Source: Oscillospiraceae bacterium (lineage in GTDB: Bacteria; Bacillota_A; Clostridia; Saccharofermentanales; Saccharofermentanaceae). From it: a stretch of DNA of 19,329 nucleotides. The stretch covers positions 1-19,329 of the forward strand of contig CADAXO010000021.1 of assembly GCA_902791885.1 (NCBI GenBank), given 5' to 3'. The notes beneath the pieces are model-generated. The model was not told the DNA's origin, did not search any database, and saw only the letters and a list, made by a program, of their open reading frames with translations. A program made the position numbers and the translations under genes. Below, one piece after another: positions 4,587 through 12,139 of this stretch (position 1 is its first letter; every line of letters begins with the position of its first letter).

Positions 4587-7547
4587 ATGGATACTAATTC
4601 AGACAAGAACATTTTCGAGCAGTATGCAGAGCTTGTAAGACGCTTTAAGGCGGGAGACGAGCTGGCGTTTAACGAGATCTATGAGAAATCAAAGAGACTT
4701 GTGTACACGACGTGCTATGGAATTCTCGGCAACGAACAAGATGCTGAAGACGCATCTCAGGAGACATATACCACCGTTTATTTAAAGATAAAAGAGTTGG
4801 AAGACGAGAACGTATTCCTACAGTGGCTTAAAAGAATCGCAGCCAACAAAGCTCGCGATAAGTTTAAGGTAAGAAAGGGAGATATCTCCTACGATGATGC
4901 CATTGAATCCGGAGAAGACCTAGAAGGCAACGATGATATTGAATTGTTACCCGATACTTACATCATGGATAAGGCAAAGAGGGATGCTTTGCTTAATATC
5001 ATGAAAAGTAATCTGAAAGATGTTCAGTATCAGACAATACTACTGTTCTATTACGATGAGCTCTCTTACAAAGACATAAGCGAGATCATGGAGTGCTCCA
5101 CCGATACTGTAAAATACAGACTTAAGCAATCCAGGGAAATCATAGTAGCCAAAGTTAAGGAATACGAGAAGATCAACAAAGACAGCCTCATGGGTGCTGC
5201 CGCAGGAGTTCCGTTCCTTACAAGGTTCTTCTCGGAGACATTCAAGGATATTCCTGTACCGTCCACGAAGTTTACTCTGCCCAAGTCCGTTCCTGCTTCT
5301 AAGCCTGTAGGTGCCGTCAAGGATGTTGCAAGTACTGCAACTAAAGTCGGCGGAACAGCCGCTAAGGGCACGGTTACACTTTCTCCGATTATCCAGGCAG
5401 CAATAGCTGTAGTTGCCATCGCAGCTGTGGCTATTCCGACGATTGTGATTATCAAGAAAGTCACTGACAAGAAGCCCAAGGACTTCAAGATTGATTACGA
5501 TGGTATCTACAGTTTTGTAGATGAGGAAGATGAGATCAACAACTGCTTAAGATTCTATCCTGACGGCGATTTGATCTATACATCATACGAGTTTGGTGAG
5601 GAAGACTCAGACAGTTTGTTCCCTGTCGGCTCGTGGTTTACCATTGAATCCGATGATTCCCGTGTTGATGAAGGTACATACGAGATAGAAGACAATACTA
5701 TTACGATTACAATCGACAGTGATTCTGATCCAATAGTATTTGTTGGAGAGATGGATGAAAATGGCATAGCTCTTACTCCTGATTCCGATCCTGACTCAGA
5801 TCCTATGGTTTATGAATTTGTTTCATTCGATGATCTCCCGGATTATCTGCCGGAAGTTGAGGAAGAGGATGTCTTCGTACTTGATGGATGCGTGATGAAT
5901 TGGAACGGACACTCTTATTCGCTGTTTGACAATTGTTCATCATGGGAAGAGGCCGAAGAGTATTGCGAGTCTCTGGGAGGACATCTTGCTACCATCACTT
6001 CTCAGGAAGAGAACGATGCAGTATATGCATTTGCTCAGTCAATGAGCTGTGATAACGTTTACCTTGGTCTTTCCGATACAGCTGAAGAGGGTGTATGGGC
6101 ATGGGTAAATGGAGAATCCTATGACTACAGCAATTGGAATGAAGGCGAACCTAACGGCTTTACCGAGGGCGAGGACTATGCAGTATTGGTCTATAACGGC
6201 TGCTGGTATGACTGCGAATACACACCTTCTTACGAGAACGGTCCTATCGTATACGTTTGCGAGTGGGATTCCGAGATCGAAGCCACAACCGTCGTCTATG
6301 CTGAGGATCTGGTAGTTGAAGAAGTTGTCGTCGAGACGGAGCCTGAAGAAACAGAGCCTGAGACATTTGCACCTGTAGTTGTCTCAGCGAGTGATATTCC
6401 TGATTATGATCAGCTTTCCTCGTTTGTAACTACATGGACTTTTGGTGGTTATCATGAAGCTATAGATGCAGGGTACTTAGATGCATATTCACTGTTTAAT
6501 GGTGGGCAATCCGGTACACCTTTGGATTATTCTTTATATGCTGATGATATAATTTTTACTAACAATAGCTATCGAATGACAGAAGTAGAATTAGTTTGGA
6601 TTGAAGAAAATATAATTAATCTTACAGATAGTGAGATTTCTTCTTTAAGTCCCTCAGTCGAAATGTTTTTCCTCGATTCCGATGGATATATAAGGATTGA
6701 TTATTCATCCGGAGGCGGTTACAACTCTGTAAATATCAGCGGAGATATTCTTTATGATGGGATTTGCTATTATGTAACTACTGATCTGCATGGTTATGAA
6801 GGTGATTCTCCATTTGAATACAATCTTTACTTCACTATGCAGTACAGAAATATTGACGGCAGAGATTTCTGGACTATGATTGATTGTTCAAGCACATCTT
6901 TCGATTTCAGTACCGCACCGACCATGAATGCTTTAGGCGACTGGGCTCCGGCTTATCTTGAGAAGGCCAGTTCCATTTCTGCCAATGATTTTCTCGATGA
7001 ATGGGACGAACCTCATTGCTCAGACACATTCAGTTATGATCTGGCCTACATCAACGCAGATGATATTCCTGAGTTGGTTGTAAGCACTCAGGTGGTAGAG
7101 AATTATGCCAGAACAGGAGAGCAGACATTTACGTATGCCAATATTTATACCTTTCATAATGGCGAAGTTATTGAGCTTTGTCATATGTGTGTAGATTTTG
7201 AATACTATCCTCGTGAGAATGTCTTTGGACCTATGTACGGTTATACCGATTATGCAGGTGGTCACTACTCTACTACTTCATACAGTATCAACGCTGAAGG
7301 TAATGGAATAAATACTTCTCTCTTCGAAGCTTGTGCAGTCGATATGGAAGTATATCCTGATATCTGGTCGGGTCTTGACTCAGGTGCTGCATCTGACGAC
7401 TGGTACTACTACTCTGATGATCCGGTTACTTATGAGATTACCAGGATATCTGAAGAAGAATTCAATAACGCTACGTCAGGAACAGGCGATCCCGTTGAAG
7501 TGAGCGGCACGATGACTCTTGAGCAGTTAACGGCACAGTTGAGTTAA
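4587..7547 (+). CDS. ECF-type sigma factor fused to TM helix, C-type lectin domain and surface domains
   Basis: A 986-residue fusion. Residues 8-85 are sigma-70 region 2 (GDELAFNEIYEK; DAEDASQE), and about 131-195 are region 4 (LSYKDISEIMECSTDTVKYR). Residues 205-265 are a linker with VPFLTRFF and an Ala/Thr/Lys-rich stretch. Residues 268-289 form one membrane helix (IIQAAIAVVAIAAVAI...). Residues 303-420 are a beta-rich domain (YDGIY...GTYEIEDNTITIT). Residues 435-560 are a C-type lectin fold (WEEAEEYCESLGGHLATI, VYLGLSD, EPN at 521-523, VYVCEW) with paired Cys. Residues 565-595 are a Glu/Thr/Val linker. Residues 598-986 are further surface domains, including NADDIPELVV near 825. The start at 4587 is chosen over an upstream ATG at 4551 because GAGG lies six bases before it and overlap with the lipoprotein gene disappears. 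The sigma part must be cytoplasmic, so the lectin should lie outside; Lys residues just after the helix fit this topology poorly. It probably drives the two ECF-like promoters. Confidence 0.9.
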   Translation: MDTNSDKNIFEQYAELVRRFKAGDELAFNEIYEKSKRLVYTTCYGILGNEQDAEDASQETYTTVYLKIKELEDENVFLQWLKRIAANKARDKFKVRKGDISYDDAIESGEDLEGNDDIELLPDTYIMDKAKRDALLNIMKSNLKDVQYQTILLFYYDELSYKDISEIMECSTDTVKYRLKQSREIIVAKVKEYEKINKDSLMGAAAGVPFLTRFFSETFKDIPVPSTKFTLPKSVPASKPVGAVKDVASTATKVGGTAAKGTVTLSPIIQAAIAVVAIAAVAIPTIVIIKKVTDKKPKDFKIDYDGIYSFVDEEDEINNCLRFYPDGDLIYTSYEFGEEDSDSLFPVGSWFTIESDDSRVDEGTYEIEDNTITITIDSDSDPIVFVGEMDENGIALTPDSDPDSDPMVYEFVSFDDLPDYLPEVEEEDVFVLDGCVMNWNGHSYSLFDNCSSWEEAEEYCESLGGHLATITSQEENDAVYAFAQSMSCDNVYLGLSDTAEEGVWAWVNGESYDYSNWNEGEPNGFTEGEDYAVLVYNGCWYDCEYTPSYENGPIVYVCEWDSEIEATTVVYAEDLVVEEVVVETEPEETEPETFAPVVVSASDIPDYDQLSSFVTTWTFGGYHEAIDAGYLDAYSLFNGGQSGTPLDYSLYADDIIFTNNSYRMTEVELVWIEENIINLTDSEISSLSPSVEMFFLDSDGYIRIDYSSGGGYNSVNISGDILYDGICYYVTTDLHGYEGDSPFEYNLYFTMQYRNIDGRDFWTMIDCSSTSFDFSTAPTMNALGDWAPAYLEKASSISANDFLDEWDEPHCSDTFSYDLAYINADDIPELVVSTQVVENYARTGEQTFTYANIYTFHNGEVIELCHMCVDFEYYPRENVFGPMYGYTDYAGGHYSTTSYSINAEGNGINTSLFEACAVDMEVYPDIWSGLDSGAASDDWYYYSDDPVTYEITRISEEEFNNATSGTGDPVEVSGTMTLEQLTAQLS

Positions 7548-7574
7548 GAAACGGATTATTATAGTGATGCAATT

Positions 7575-8027
7575 GTGAATACAGAAGATGCTCTTAAGAA
7601 GATAGCCGGATTCGAGAAAGATATAAGCCACTGGGATTATGTGGCAGGTACGGCAACGTATGAGAAGGCCTATGCCGCTAATATGGATTCCGACAGGGTC
7701 AAGCGCAGTTACAAACGCTTCCTGCTTGAATTGACGGCTGCGGAATGTGATGAGGTCAAGGAGCTTGCTTCTCAGAAAGGCGTTGAGCTGAAGTTCTTTG
7801 ATGAACTCAACACTTCGGACGATGAGAAGCTTCGTATAAAAACCGAGCGTGAAAGAATTGAAAAAGAATATCAAACGAAACTAGAAGGGCATTTTAAAGC
7901 TCACCCCGACAAAGAGAAGGCATATCGTGAAGCCATAGAGGCAGAGAGGGCTGAAATAGCGGCTTTTGAGGAATCAATCAAACCAAATAAGAAGGGCTTG
8001 CTGGGAGGGATCTTCGGGAAGAAGTAA
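7575..8027 (+). CDS. Small charged hypothetical protein, probable helical/coiled coil
   Basis: A 150-residue protein I do not recognise. It is rich in Glu, Lys and Ala, and most of it looks helical (RIKTERERIEKEYQTKLEG; EAIEAERAEIAAFEESIK). It ends in a basic Gly/Lys tail (KKGLLGGIFGKK). No signal peptide or membrane segment is seen, so it is probably cytoplasmic. The likely start is GTG at 7575, without a clear Shine-Dalgarno; an internal ATG at 7683 is an alternative. It follows the sigma-fusion stop by 27 bases and lies in the same reading frame, with no stop between, so it could arise from a split of a longer gene or depend on translation of the gene before it. No terminator is seen between the two, so it probably belongs to the same transcript. 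Confidence 0.7.
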   Translation: MNTEDALKKIAGFEKDISHWDYVAGTATYEKAYAANMDSDRVKRSYKRFLLELTAAECDEVKELASQKGVELKFFDELNTSDDEKLRIKTERERIEKEYQTKLEGHFKAHPDKEKAYREAIEAERAEIAAFEESIKPNKKGLLGGIFGKK

Positions 8028-8084
8028 CCGCAACCGTCGGATTTGCTTTCTTCCTATTATTAAAGAAGAGTACAAAAGAGCAGC

Positions 8085-8109
8085 AAAAGTTCGAAAAGTC
8101 CGAAAGTTG
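8085..8109 (+). repeat. 9-bp direct repeats abutting the rpmH promoter
   Basis: AAAAGTTCG (8085-8093), AAAAGTCCG (8094-8102) and the partial copy AAAGTTG (8103-8109) sit head to tail directly upstream of the -35 element at 8110. The A-tracts recur at about 9 bases, near one helical turn, so this could act as an UP-like or factor-binding element. It does not match the DnaA box TTATCCACA. Confidence 0.4.
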
Positions 8110-8138
8110 TTGACACTATCACGAACCGCGTTTATAAT
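8110..8138 (+). promoter_or_regulatory. Consensus sigma-A promoter of the rpmH operon
   Basis: TTGACA (8110-8115), 17 bases, then TATAAT (8133-8138): a perfect housekeeping promoter on both elements. It lies about 60 bases before the rpmH start and after the last gene of the accessory locus. It is expected to drive rpmH, rnpA and the genes behind them at a high level. Confidence 0.93.
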
Positions 8139-8198
8139 CGTTAGGCTATTTATGCGAAAGTATGCGTATGCATAATAAAGATATGGAGGAACGATGAT

Positions 8199-8333
8199 AT
8201 GAAGATGACATATCAGCCCAAGAAGAGGCAGAGAGCCAAGGTTCACGGTTTCCGTGCAAGAATGGCTACTCGTGACGGACGCGACGTTCTTAAGAGAAGA
8301 AGACTTAAGGGCAGAAAGAAGCTTGCAGCGTAA
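8199..8333 (+). CDS. rpmH: 50S ribosomal protein L34
   Basis: A 44-residue, very basic protein: [18 protein letters not shown], then [20 protein letters not shown] and RKKLAA. This is the full, standard bacterial L34 pattern (TYQPKKR...KVHGFRARM...GR.VL..RR.KGRKKL). It binds 23S rRNA in the large subunit. The start at 8199 is preceded by TGGAGGA with about nine bases of spacing; an ATG at 8194 is followed at once by a stop. rnpA follows, as in nearly all bacteria, with a small hairpin and T-run between the two. It is first in the operon behind a consensus promoter. Confidence 0.97.
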   Translation: MKMTYQPKKRQRAKVHGFRARMATRDGRDVLKRRRLKGRKKLAA

Positions 8334-8356
8334 GGATCACGGCTGTGGTCCTTTTT
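8334..8356 (+). terminator. Weak hairpin plus T5 between rpmH and rnpA (attenuator-like)
   Basis: GGATCA (8334-8339) pairs with TGGTCC (8346-8351) with one G-T pair and a six-base loop, followed by TTTTT. The stem is short, so I expect partial termination. That would lower rnpA expression relative to the abundantly needed ribosomal protein, as is often seen at this junction. Confidence 0.5.
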
Positions 8357-8379
8357 CGTTATTGTGAAAGAGGCAGCAA

Positions 8380-8814
8380 TTGAAGGCTTTACCCTTAAGA
8401 TTCAACTATGAATTCTCGAGAGTGTATCGCCGCGCCGCTTTCGCAACCGGACGGTATATTACGGTTCATGTATTCCGCCGTCCCAAAGGTCTTAAACATA
8501 ACAATACACGCATACCCGAAGACATCTTAAGAGTAGGGTTCTGCGCCTCGAAGAAGACTATGGGCGCAGTGGGCAGAAATAAAGCAAGACGCCTTATGCG
8601 GGAGGCTTATCGACACCTCGAACCGCGGATCCGCGAAGGAAATGATATTGTTATCACATTGAAAAGCGTCGATGAACTGCCGTCTTATGCACTTATTAGT
8701 GCAGAGATGGAAGTTCTTATGTCCAGACTTAAGGTCTTCAAGACCGGAGCTTGTGATGATGAGAAGAGCAATGATCAAGACCGTGAGGTTTTATCAGAAG
8801 AACATATCACCTAA
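8380..8814 (+). CDS. rnpA: Ribonuclease P protein component
   Basis: A 144-residue protein subunit of RNase P, which assists the catalytic RNA in trimming the 5' leader of pre-tRNAs. The family signature is clear: the RNR motif [16 protein letters not shown] at residues 63-78, preceded by RVGFCASKK and followed by DIVITLK. The N-terminus [16 protein letters not shown] replaces the usual L....F..V...G. The start is TTG at 8380 with GAAAGAGG about six bases upstream; no ATG or GTG lies in frame at a sensible place. The tail of about 25 residues after the fold is acidic and polar and overlaps yidD by 59 bases. Confidence 0.96.
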   Translation: MKALPLRFNYEFSRVYRRAAFATGRYITVHVFRRPKGLKHNNTRIPEDILRVGFCASKKTMGAVGRNKARRLMREAYRHLEPRIREGNDIVITLKSVDELPSYALISAEMEVLMSRLKVFKTGACDDEKSNDQDREVLSEEHIT

Positions 8815-8983
8815 CATGGCACCTCACTGCAGGTTTCAGCCGACTTGCTCCGAATACATGATCGAATGCCTGGAAACGCACGGAGTCCTTAAAGGGCTTC
8901 CCCTCGGAATATGGCGGATTCTTCGCTGCAATCCTTTCTCGAAGGGTGGCTACGACCCGGTTCCGCATAAGGAGATAAGATAG
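8756..8983 (+). CDS. yidD: Membrane protein insertion efficiency factor YidD
   Basis: A 75-residue protein with the YidD pattern: [15 protein letters not shown], then [34 protein letters not shown] and GGYDPVP. It helps YidC-dependent insertion of membrane proteins at the inner face of the membrane. The three Cys ([15 protein letters not shown]) are the conserved ones. The start is either of two adjacent ATGs (8756 or 8759), each in reach of GGAG at 8746-8749. The longer open frame from 8672 lies inside rnpA and lacks family similarity upstream of this point. It overlaps rnpA and precedes yidC by four bases. Confidence 0.93.
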   Translation: MMRRAMIKTVRFYQKNISPNMAPHCRFQPTCSEYMIECLETHGVLKGLPLGIWRILRCNPFSKGGYDPVPHKEIR

Positions 8984-8987
8984 TTTT

Positions 8988-10013
8988 ATGACATTTCTTT
9001 ACCAGTTTTTCGGATGGCTGACGAGAATCCTTTTCGGATTCTTCGGCAACTACGGTATGGCCATCATCATGCTGACGGTAATCATCAGAGCGGCTTTGAT
9101 CCCTCTTAACGTCAAGTCCCAGAAGTCCATGATCAAGATGCAGGCTCTCTCGGGAAAGACAGCCGAATTACAGCGTAAGTACGGCGACGACAAGCAGAAG
9201 TACCAGGAAGAGGTAATGAAGCTTCAGCAGGAGAACGGTGCAATGGGTTTCTCCGGATGTCTGCTCCCCTTCATTCAGTTGTTTCTTATCTGGCCTATCT
9301 ATAGAATCGTTTCCGGACCTTTGATCTACCTTTCACAGGTTCCCAAGGAGAATGTTCAGGCAATGATCGATCTTGCAACATCGCAGGGTCTCGTTGGCAA
9401 GGGAGTAAGACTCTCCGAACAGCTCCATATCCCGCTTATCAACATTTTGCATAACAACAGCGATTTCCTTAGTGAGTGTATCTCTAAGGGCTATATCGCC
9501 ATGGGTCAGCTCCTTGATCTGCATTTCTTCGGTATGGATCTTACGATCACACCTGCATGGAATCCCATTACGATCATGTCTGATCCTTCCACATATCTTC
9601 CTCTTTTGATGTTCCCTATCCTCGTTATCCTCACGACTTTGCTTTCGATGAGAATGACAAACTGGTTAAAGCCCGGTTATAAGGAGCAGAAGGAAGCTAA
9701 GGAAAGAGAGAAGAAGAATCCCGCAAGAGCAGGCCAGACTCCTAAGGACCAGGCTGAGATGACAACTAAGATGATGTCATGGATGATGCCTATCCTGATG
9801 CTCTTCACGACATTTACCCTCCCCGCTGCAATGGGTCTTTACTGGGTAGTCGGTGGTATCATGGGAATCATTACCCAGCTCATCACATACTTCATGTTCA
9901 CAAAGCCTTATGAGCTCAAGAAGCTCGAGATGGAGCAGAAGAAGGCAGAAGCTTTCAAGAAGAACTCCTCTGACAAGGACGAGAACAGGAAGAAGAATAA
10001 GAAGAAAAAGTAA
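8988..10013 (+). CDS. yidC: Membrane protein insertase YidC/Oxa1 family (SpoIIIJ-like)
   Basis: A 341-residue insertase that places membrane proteins into the lipid bilayer, alone or with SecYEG. The first hydrophobic segment ends in IIRAALIPLNVKSQKSM; Arg34 matches the conserved Arg of the hydrophilic groove. A cytoplasmic hairpin rich in Gln and Lys follows (ELQRKYGDDKQKYQEEVMKL), then FSGCLLPFIQLFLIWPIY, and the later segments PSTYLPLLMFPILVIL and MMPILMLFTTFTLPAAMGLYW. No lipobox is seen at the N-terminus, unlike B. subtilis SpoIIIJ. The very basic tail (KKNSSDKDENRKKNKKKK) could contact the ribosome. AAGGAG is 12-13 bases upstream, inside yidD. jag follows after 23 bases. Confidence 0.97.
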   Translation: MTFLYQFFGWLTRILFGFFGNYGMAIIMLTVIIRAALIPLNVKSQKSMIKMQALSGKTAELQRKYGDDKQKYQEEVMKLQQENGAMGFSGCLLPFIQLFLIWPIYRIVSGPLIYLSQVPKENVQAMIDLATSQGLVGKGVRLSEQLHIPLINILHNNSDFLSECISKGYIAMGQLLDLHFFGMDLTITPAWNPITIMSDPSTYLPLLMFPILVILTTLLSMRMTNWLKPGYKEQKEAKEREKKNPARAGQTPKDQAEMTTKMMSWMMPILMLFTTFTLPAAMGLYWVVGGIMGIITQLITYFMFTKPYELKKLEMEQKKAEAFKKNSSDKDENRKKNKKKK

Positions 10014-10036
10014 TAGCAGGAGGCTATCGGTACAAT

Positions 10037-10726
10037 ATGGAAAAGTCAGTTGTTAAGACAGGCAAGACAGTAGAGGAAGCAAAGGCTGCAGCTCTTGAGG
10101 AGCTCGGCGTATCCGAAGATCAGGCAACAGTAGAGATCTTAAGCGAGAACGACGGTAACTTCCTCGGGATAGGTAAGCAGGCTGAAGTAAAGGTTACTGC
10201 TGATGTAGAAGAGGCAGAGGAAGAAGTAGTTTACTACGGTGATGACGAGAGCTATGAGGGTGATGCCGTAAGCGAGGCAGAGGATGCAGCTGTATCTTTT
10301 GTAGCTGAGGTTCTTTCCGGTATCGGCATTCACGGTAATATGGATTCCTACAGAGAGGATGACACGATCTATATCTCCGTATCAGGCGGCGACTGCGGTT
10401 CAGCTATCGGCCGTCACGGCGAGACTCTCGAGGCTATCACATACATGACAAATCTCATCGCTAACAAGCACAGCGAAGAAAGAGTTCATGTTCATCTTGA
10501 TGTAGGCGGTTACAGAAAGCACAGAGAGAGGATCATCGAAGGCCTCGCAGACCGTGCTGCTTCCAAGGCTCTCCGTTACGGCAAGCCCGTTGCTATGGAG
10601 CCCATGAACCCTGCCGAGAGAAGAATGGTTCACTCCTATCTTCAGGGCGTTGAGGGCGTTACAACTCACTCCGAGGGCGACGAGTCCAACAGACGCGTTA
10701 TCGTTACTCCCGAAGCAGCGGAGTAA
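10037..10726 (+). CDS. jag: RNA-binding protein Jag/KhpB (SpoIIIJ-associated)
   Basis: A 229-residue cytoplasmic RNA-binding protein. Residues 1-55 form the Jag-N domain (VVKTGKTVEEAKAAALEELG and FLGIGKQAEVKV). An acidic linker (EEAEEEVVYYGDDESYEGD) follows. The KH domain lies at about 85-160, with GxxG loop GRHG at 125-128. An R3H domain follows at about 165-225 (NPAERRMVHSYL; NRRVIVTP). In Bacillota it pairs with a small KH protein to bind many RNAs and affects cell elongation and division. The gene sits in its usual place behind yidC. AGGAGG lies at 10018-10023, about 13 bases before ATG, which is rather long. Confidence 0.96.
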   Translation: MEKSVVKTGKTVEEAKAAALEELGVSEDQATVEILSENDGNFLGIGKQAEVKVTADVEEAEEEVVYYGDDESYEGDAVSEAEDAAVSFVAEVLSGIGIHGNMDSYREDDTIYISVSGGDCGSAIGRHGETLEAITYMTNLIANKHSEERVHVHLDVGGYRKHRERIIEGLADRAASKALRYGKPVAMEPMNPAERRMVHSYLQGVEGVTTHSEGDESNRRVIVTPEAAE

Positions 10727-10737
10727 TCCTACATACG

Positions 10738-12138
10738 ATGGAGCCTTTCTGTGCTTTATCGACACCCGCCGGGCTTTCCGGAATAGCGGTGATCAGGGCG
10801 TCGGGAGAGGATGTATCCTTAAAGGCTGAGAAAGCAATTAAGATACTTCGCACGACCGGTGAGAGGACGGATGCGGCTCTTACGGATCTTAAAGGTTATG
10901 AATCTGCTTACGCAAGATTTACGGATCCGGTTAACAACAAGACAATAGATGATGTTGTGGTGACCTTCTTTAAGGCGCCGCACTCTTATACAGGCGAAGA
11001 TATGATAGAGATCTCCTGTCACGGCGGACAAGCCGTAAGGCAGGAGATCTTGCGCGTTCTGAACAGCTGCGGCATAAGACCTGCGGCTCCCGGGGAGTTC
11101 ACGAAGACGGCTTTCATAAACGGCAAGCTCGACCTTACGGAGGCCGAGGCTGTAATGAACGTCATCTCGGCCGATTCCTCACGTGCTCTCGAGGCTTCGA
11201 ACAGCCAGCTTATGGGAGAACTGCTCAAGAGGATAACGGCATCCGAGGATAAGCTTTATCAGGCTCTTTCATCGATAGAGATGATGATAGAATTCCCCGA
11301 GCACGACGACACTCCCGAGAATACAAAAGCCGTGGAGGATCTGATCGTTTCCGTAAGGGATGAATACGATTCTCTCGCCAAAAGCTTCGGCAGGGGCAGA
11401 CTTCTTACGGAGAGGATGAAGGTCGCGATACTTGGCCTTCCGAACAGCGGCAAGAGCACGCTTCTTAATTTTCTCGCAGGCTACACACGGGCGATCGTAA
11501 CCGATATCCCGGGAACTACGAGAGACACGCTTGAATTTAATACGGAGATTGAGGGCGTGCCGGTTACATTCGTCGATACTGCGGGCATCCGCGATACAGA
11601 AGATGTTATCGAGGCAAGGGGCGTTGAGCTTGCACGCATCGCGGCATCCGAGGCAGACCTCGTTCTGTACCTTATAGCTCCAGAGACTTCCTGTGATGAT
11701 GTTCTTGGGACCATAGACGGGCTTGATGCTTCGAAGATCCGCATCATCTTCACCAAAAGCGACATCGGCAATAATCCCGACAGGGAGAAGATAGAGCGGG
11801 AGCTTCTTAATAAGGGTGTCACCGGATTTGCTTCCGTATCCGTCAAGGAAGACGTCAACACGGATCTTGTCGGAAAGTTTGTAAAGGAGACTTACGAGAG
11901 CGCGGGAGGCATCAATGCGAGCGACATAACGGTATTAAGCTCACGCCACGCGGCACTTCTTTTAAGTGCCGTCGAAAAGCTTAACGAAGCGATCTCAGTA
12001 TTAAGAAACGGTCTCGGAGTCGACGTGTGCTCACAGGTAATAAGAGCTGCATTGGACGACAGCGGACTTATCACGGGCCGTGAGGTCTCGGAAGAGCTCG
12101 TTGAGACAATATTCTCAAGATTTTGTATAGGCAAATAA
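10738..12138 (+). CDS. mnmE: tRNA uridine-5-carboxymethylaminomethyl modification GTPase MnmE
   Basis: A 466-residue GTPase that, with MnmG, modifies the wobble uridine of certain tRNAs. The N-terminal folate-binding domain starts PFCALSTPAGLSGIAVIR and includes CHGG and GEFTKTAFINGKLDL. A helical domain follows. The inserted G domain has P-loop GLPNSGKSTLLN (residues 233-244, Lys239), GTTRD, DTAG and a TKSD base-recognition motif where most GTPases have NKxD. The C-terminus ends in FCIGK with the functional Cys463. The start is 11 bases after the jag stop. mnmG starts one base after the stop, so the two partner proteins are made together. Confidence 0.97.
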   Translation: MEPFCALSTPAGLSGIAVIRASGEDVSLKAEKAIKILRTTGERTDAALTDLKGYESAYARFTDPVNNKTIDDVVVTFFKAPHSYTGEDMIEISCHGGQAVRQEILRVLNSCGIRPAAPGEFTKTAFINGKLDLTEAEAVMNVISADSSRALEASNSQLMGELLKRITASEDKLYQALSSIEMMIEFPEHDDTPENTKAVEDLIVSVRDEYDSLAKSFGRGRLLTERMKVAILGLPNSGKSTLLNFLAGYTRAIVTDIPGTTRDTLEFNTEIEGVPVTFVDTAGIRDTEDVIEARGVELARIAASEADLVLYLIAPETSCDDVLGTIDGLDASKIRIIFTKSDIGNNPDREKIERELLNKGVTGFASVSVKEDVNTDLVGKFVKETYESAGGINASDITVLSSRHAALLLSAVEKLNEAISVLRNGLGVDVCSQVIRAALDDSGLITGREVSEELVETIFSRFCIGK

Positions 12139-12139
12139 A

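Noticed and set aside
7020..7265. Minus-strand open frame inside the fusion gene
   Set aside because: It has no ribosome binding site or family motif and is fully within a recognisable coding region on the other strand.
8028..8198. Chromosomal origin next to rpmH
   Set aside because: No DnaA-box-like TTATCCACA sequences and no dnaA were found; only a promoter with short direct repeats is visible.
8672..8755. Longer N-terminus for YidD
   Set aside because: These codons are an out-of-frame reading of rnpA. The YidD pattern begins only after 8756, where GGAG is well placed.
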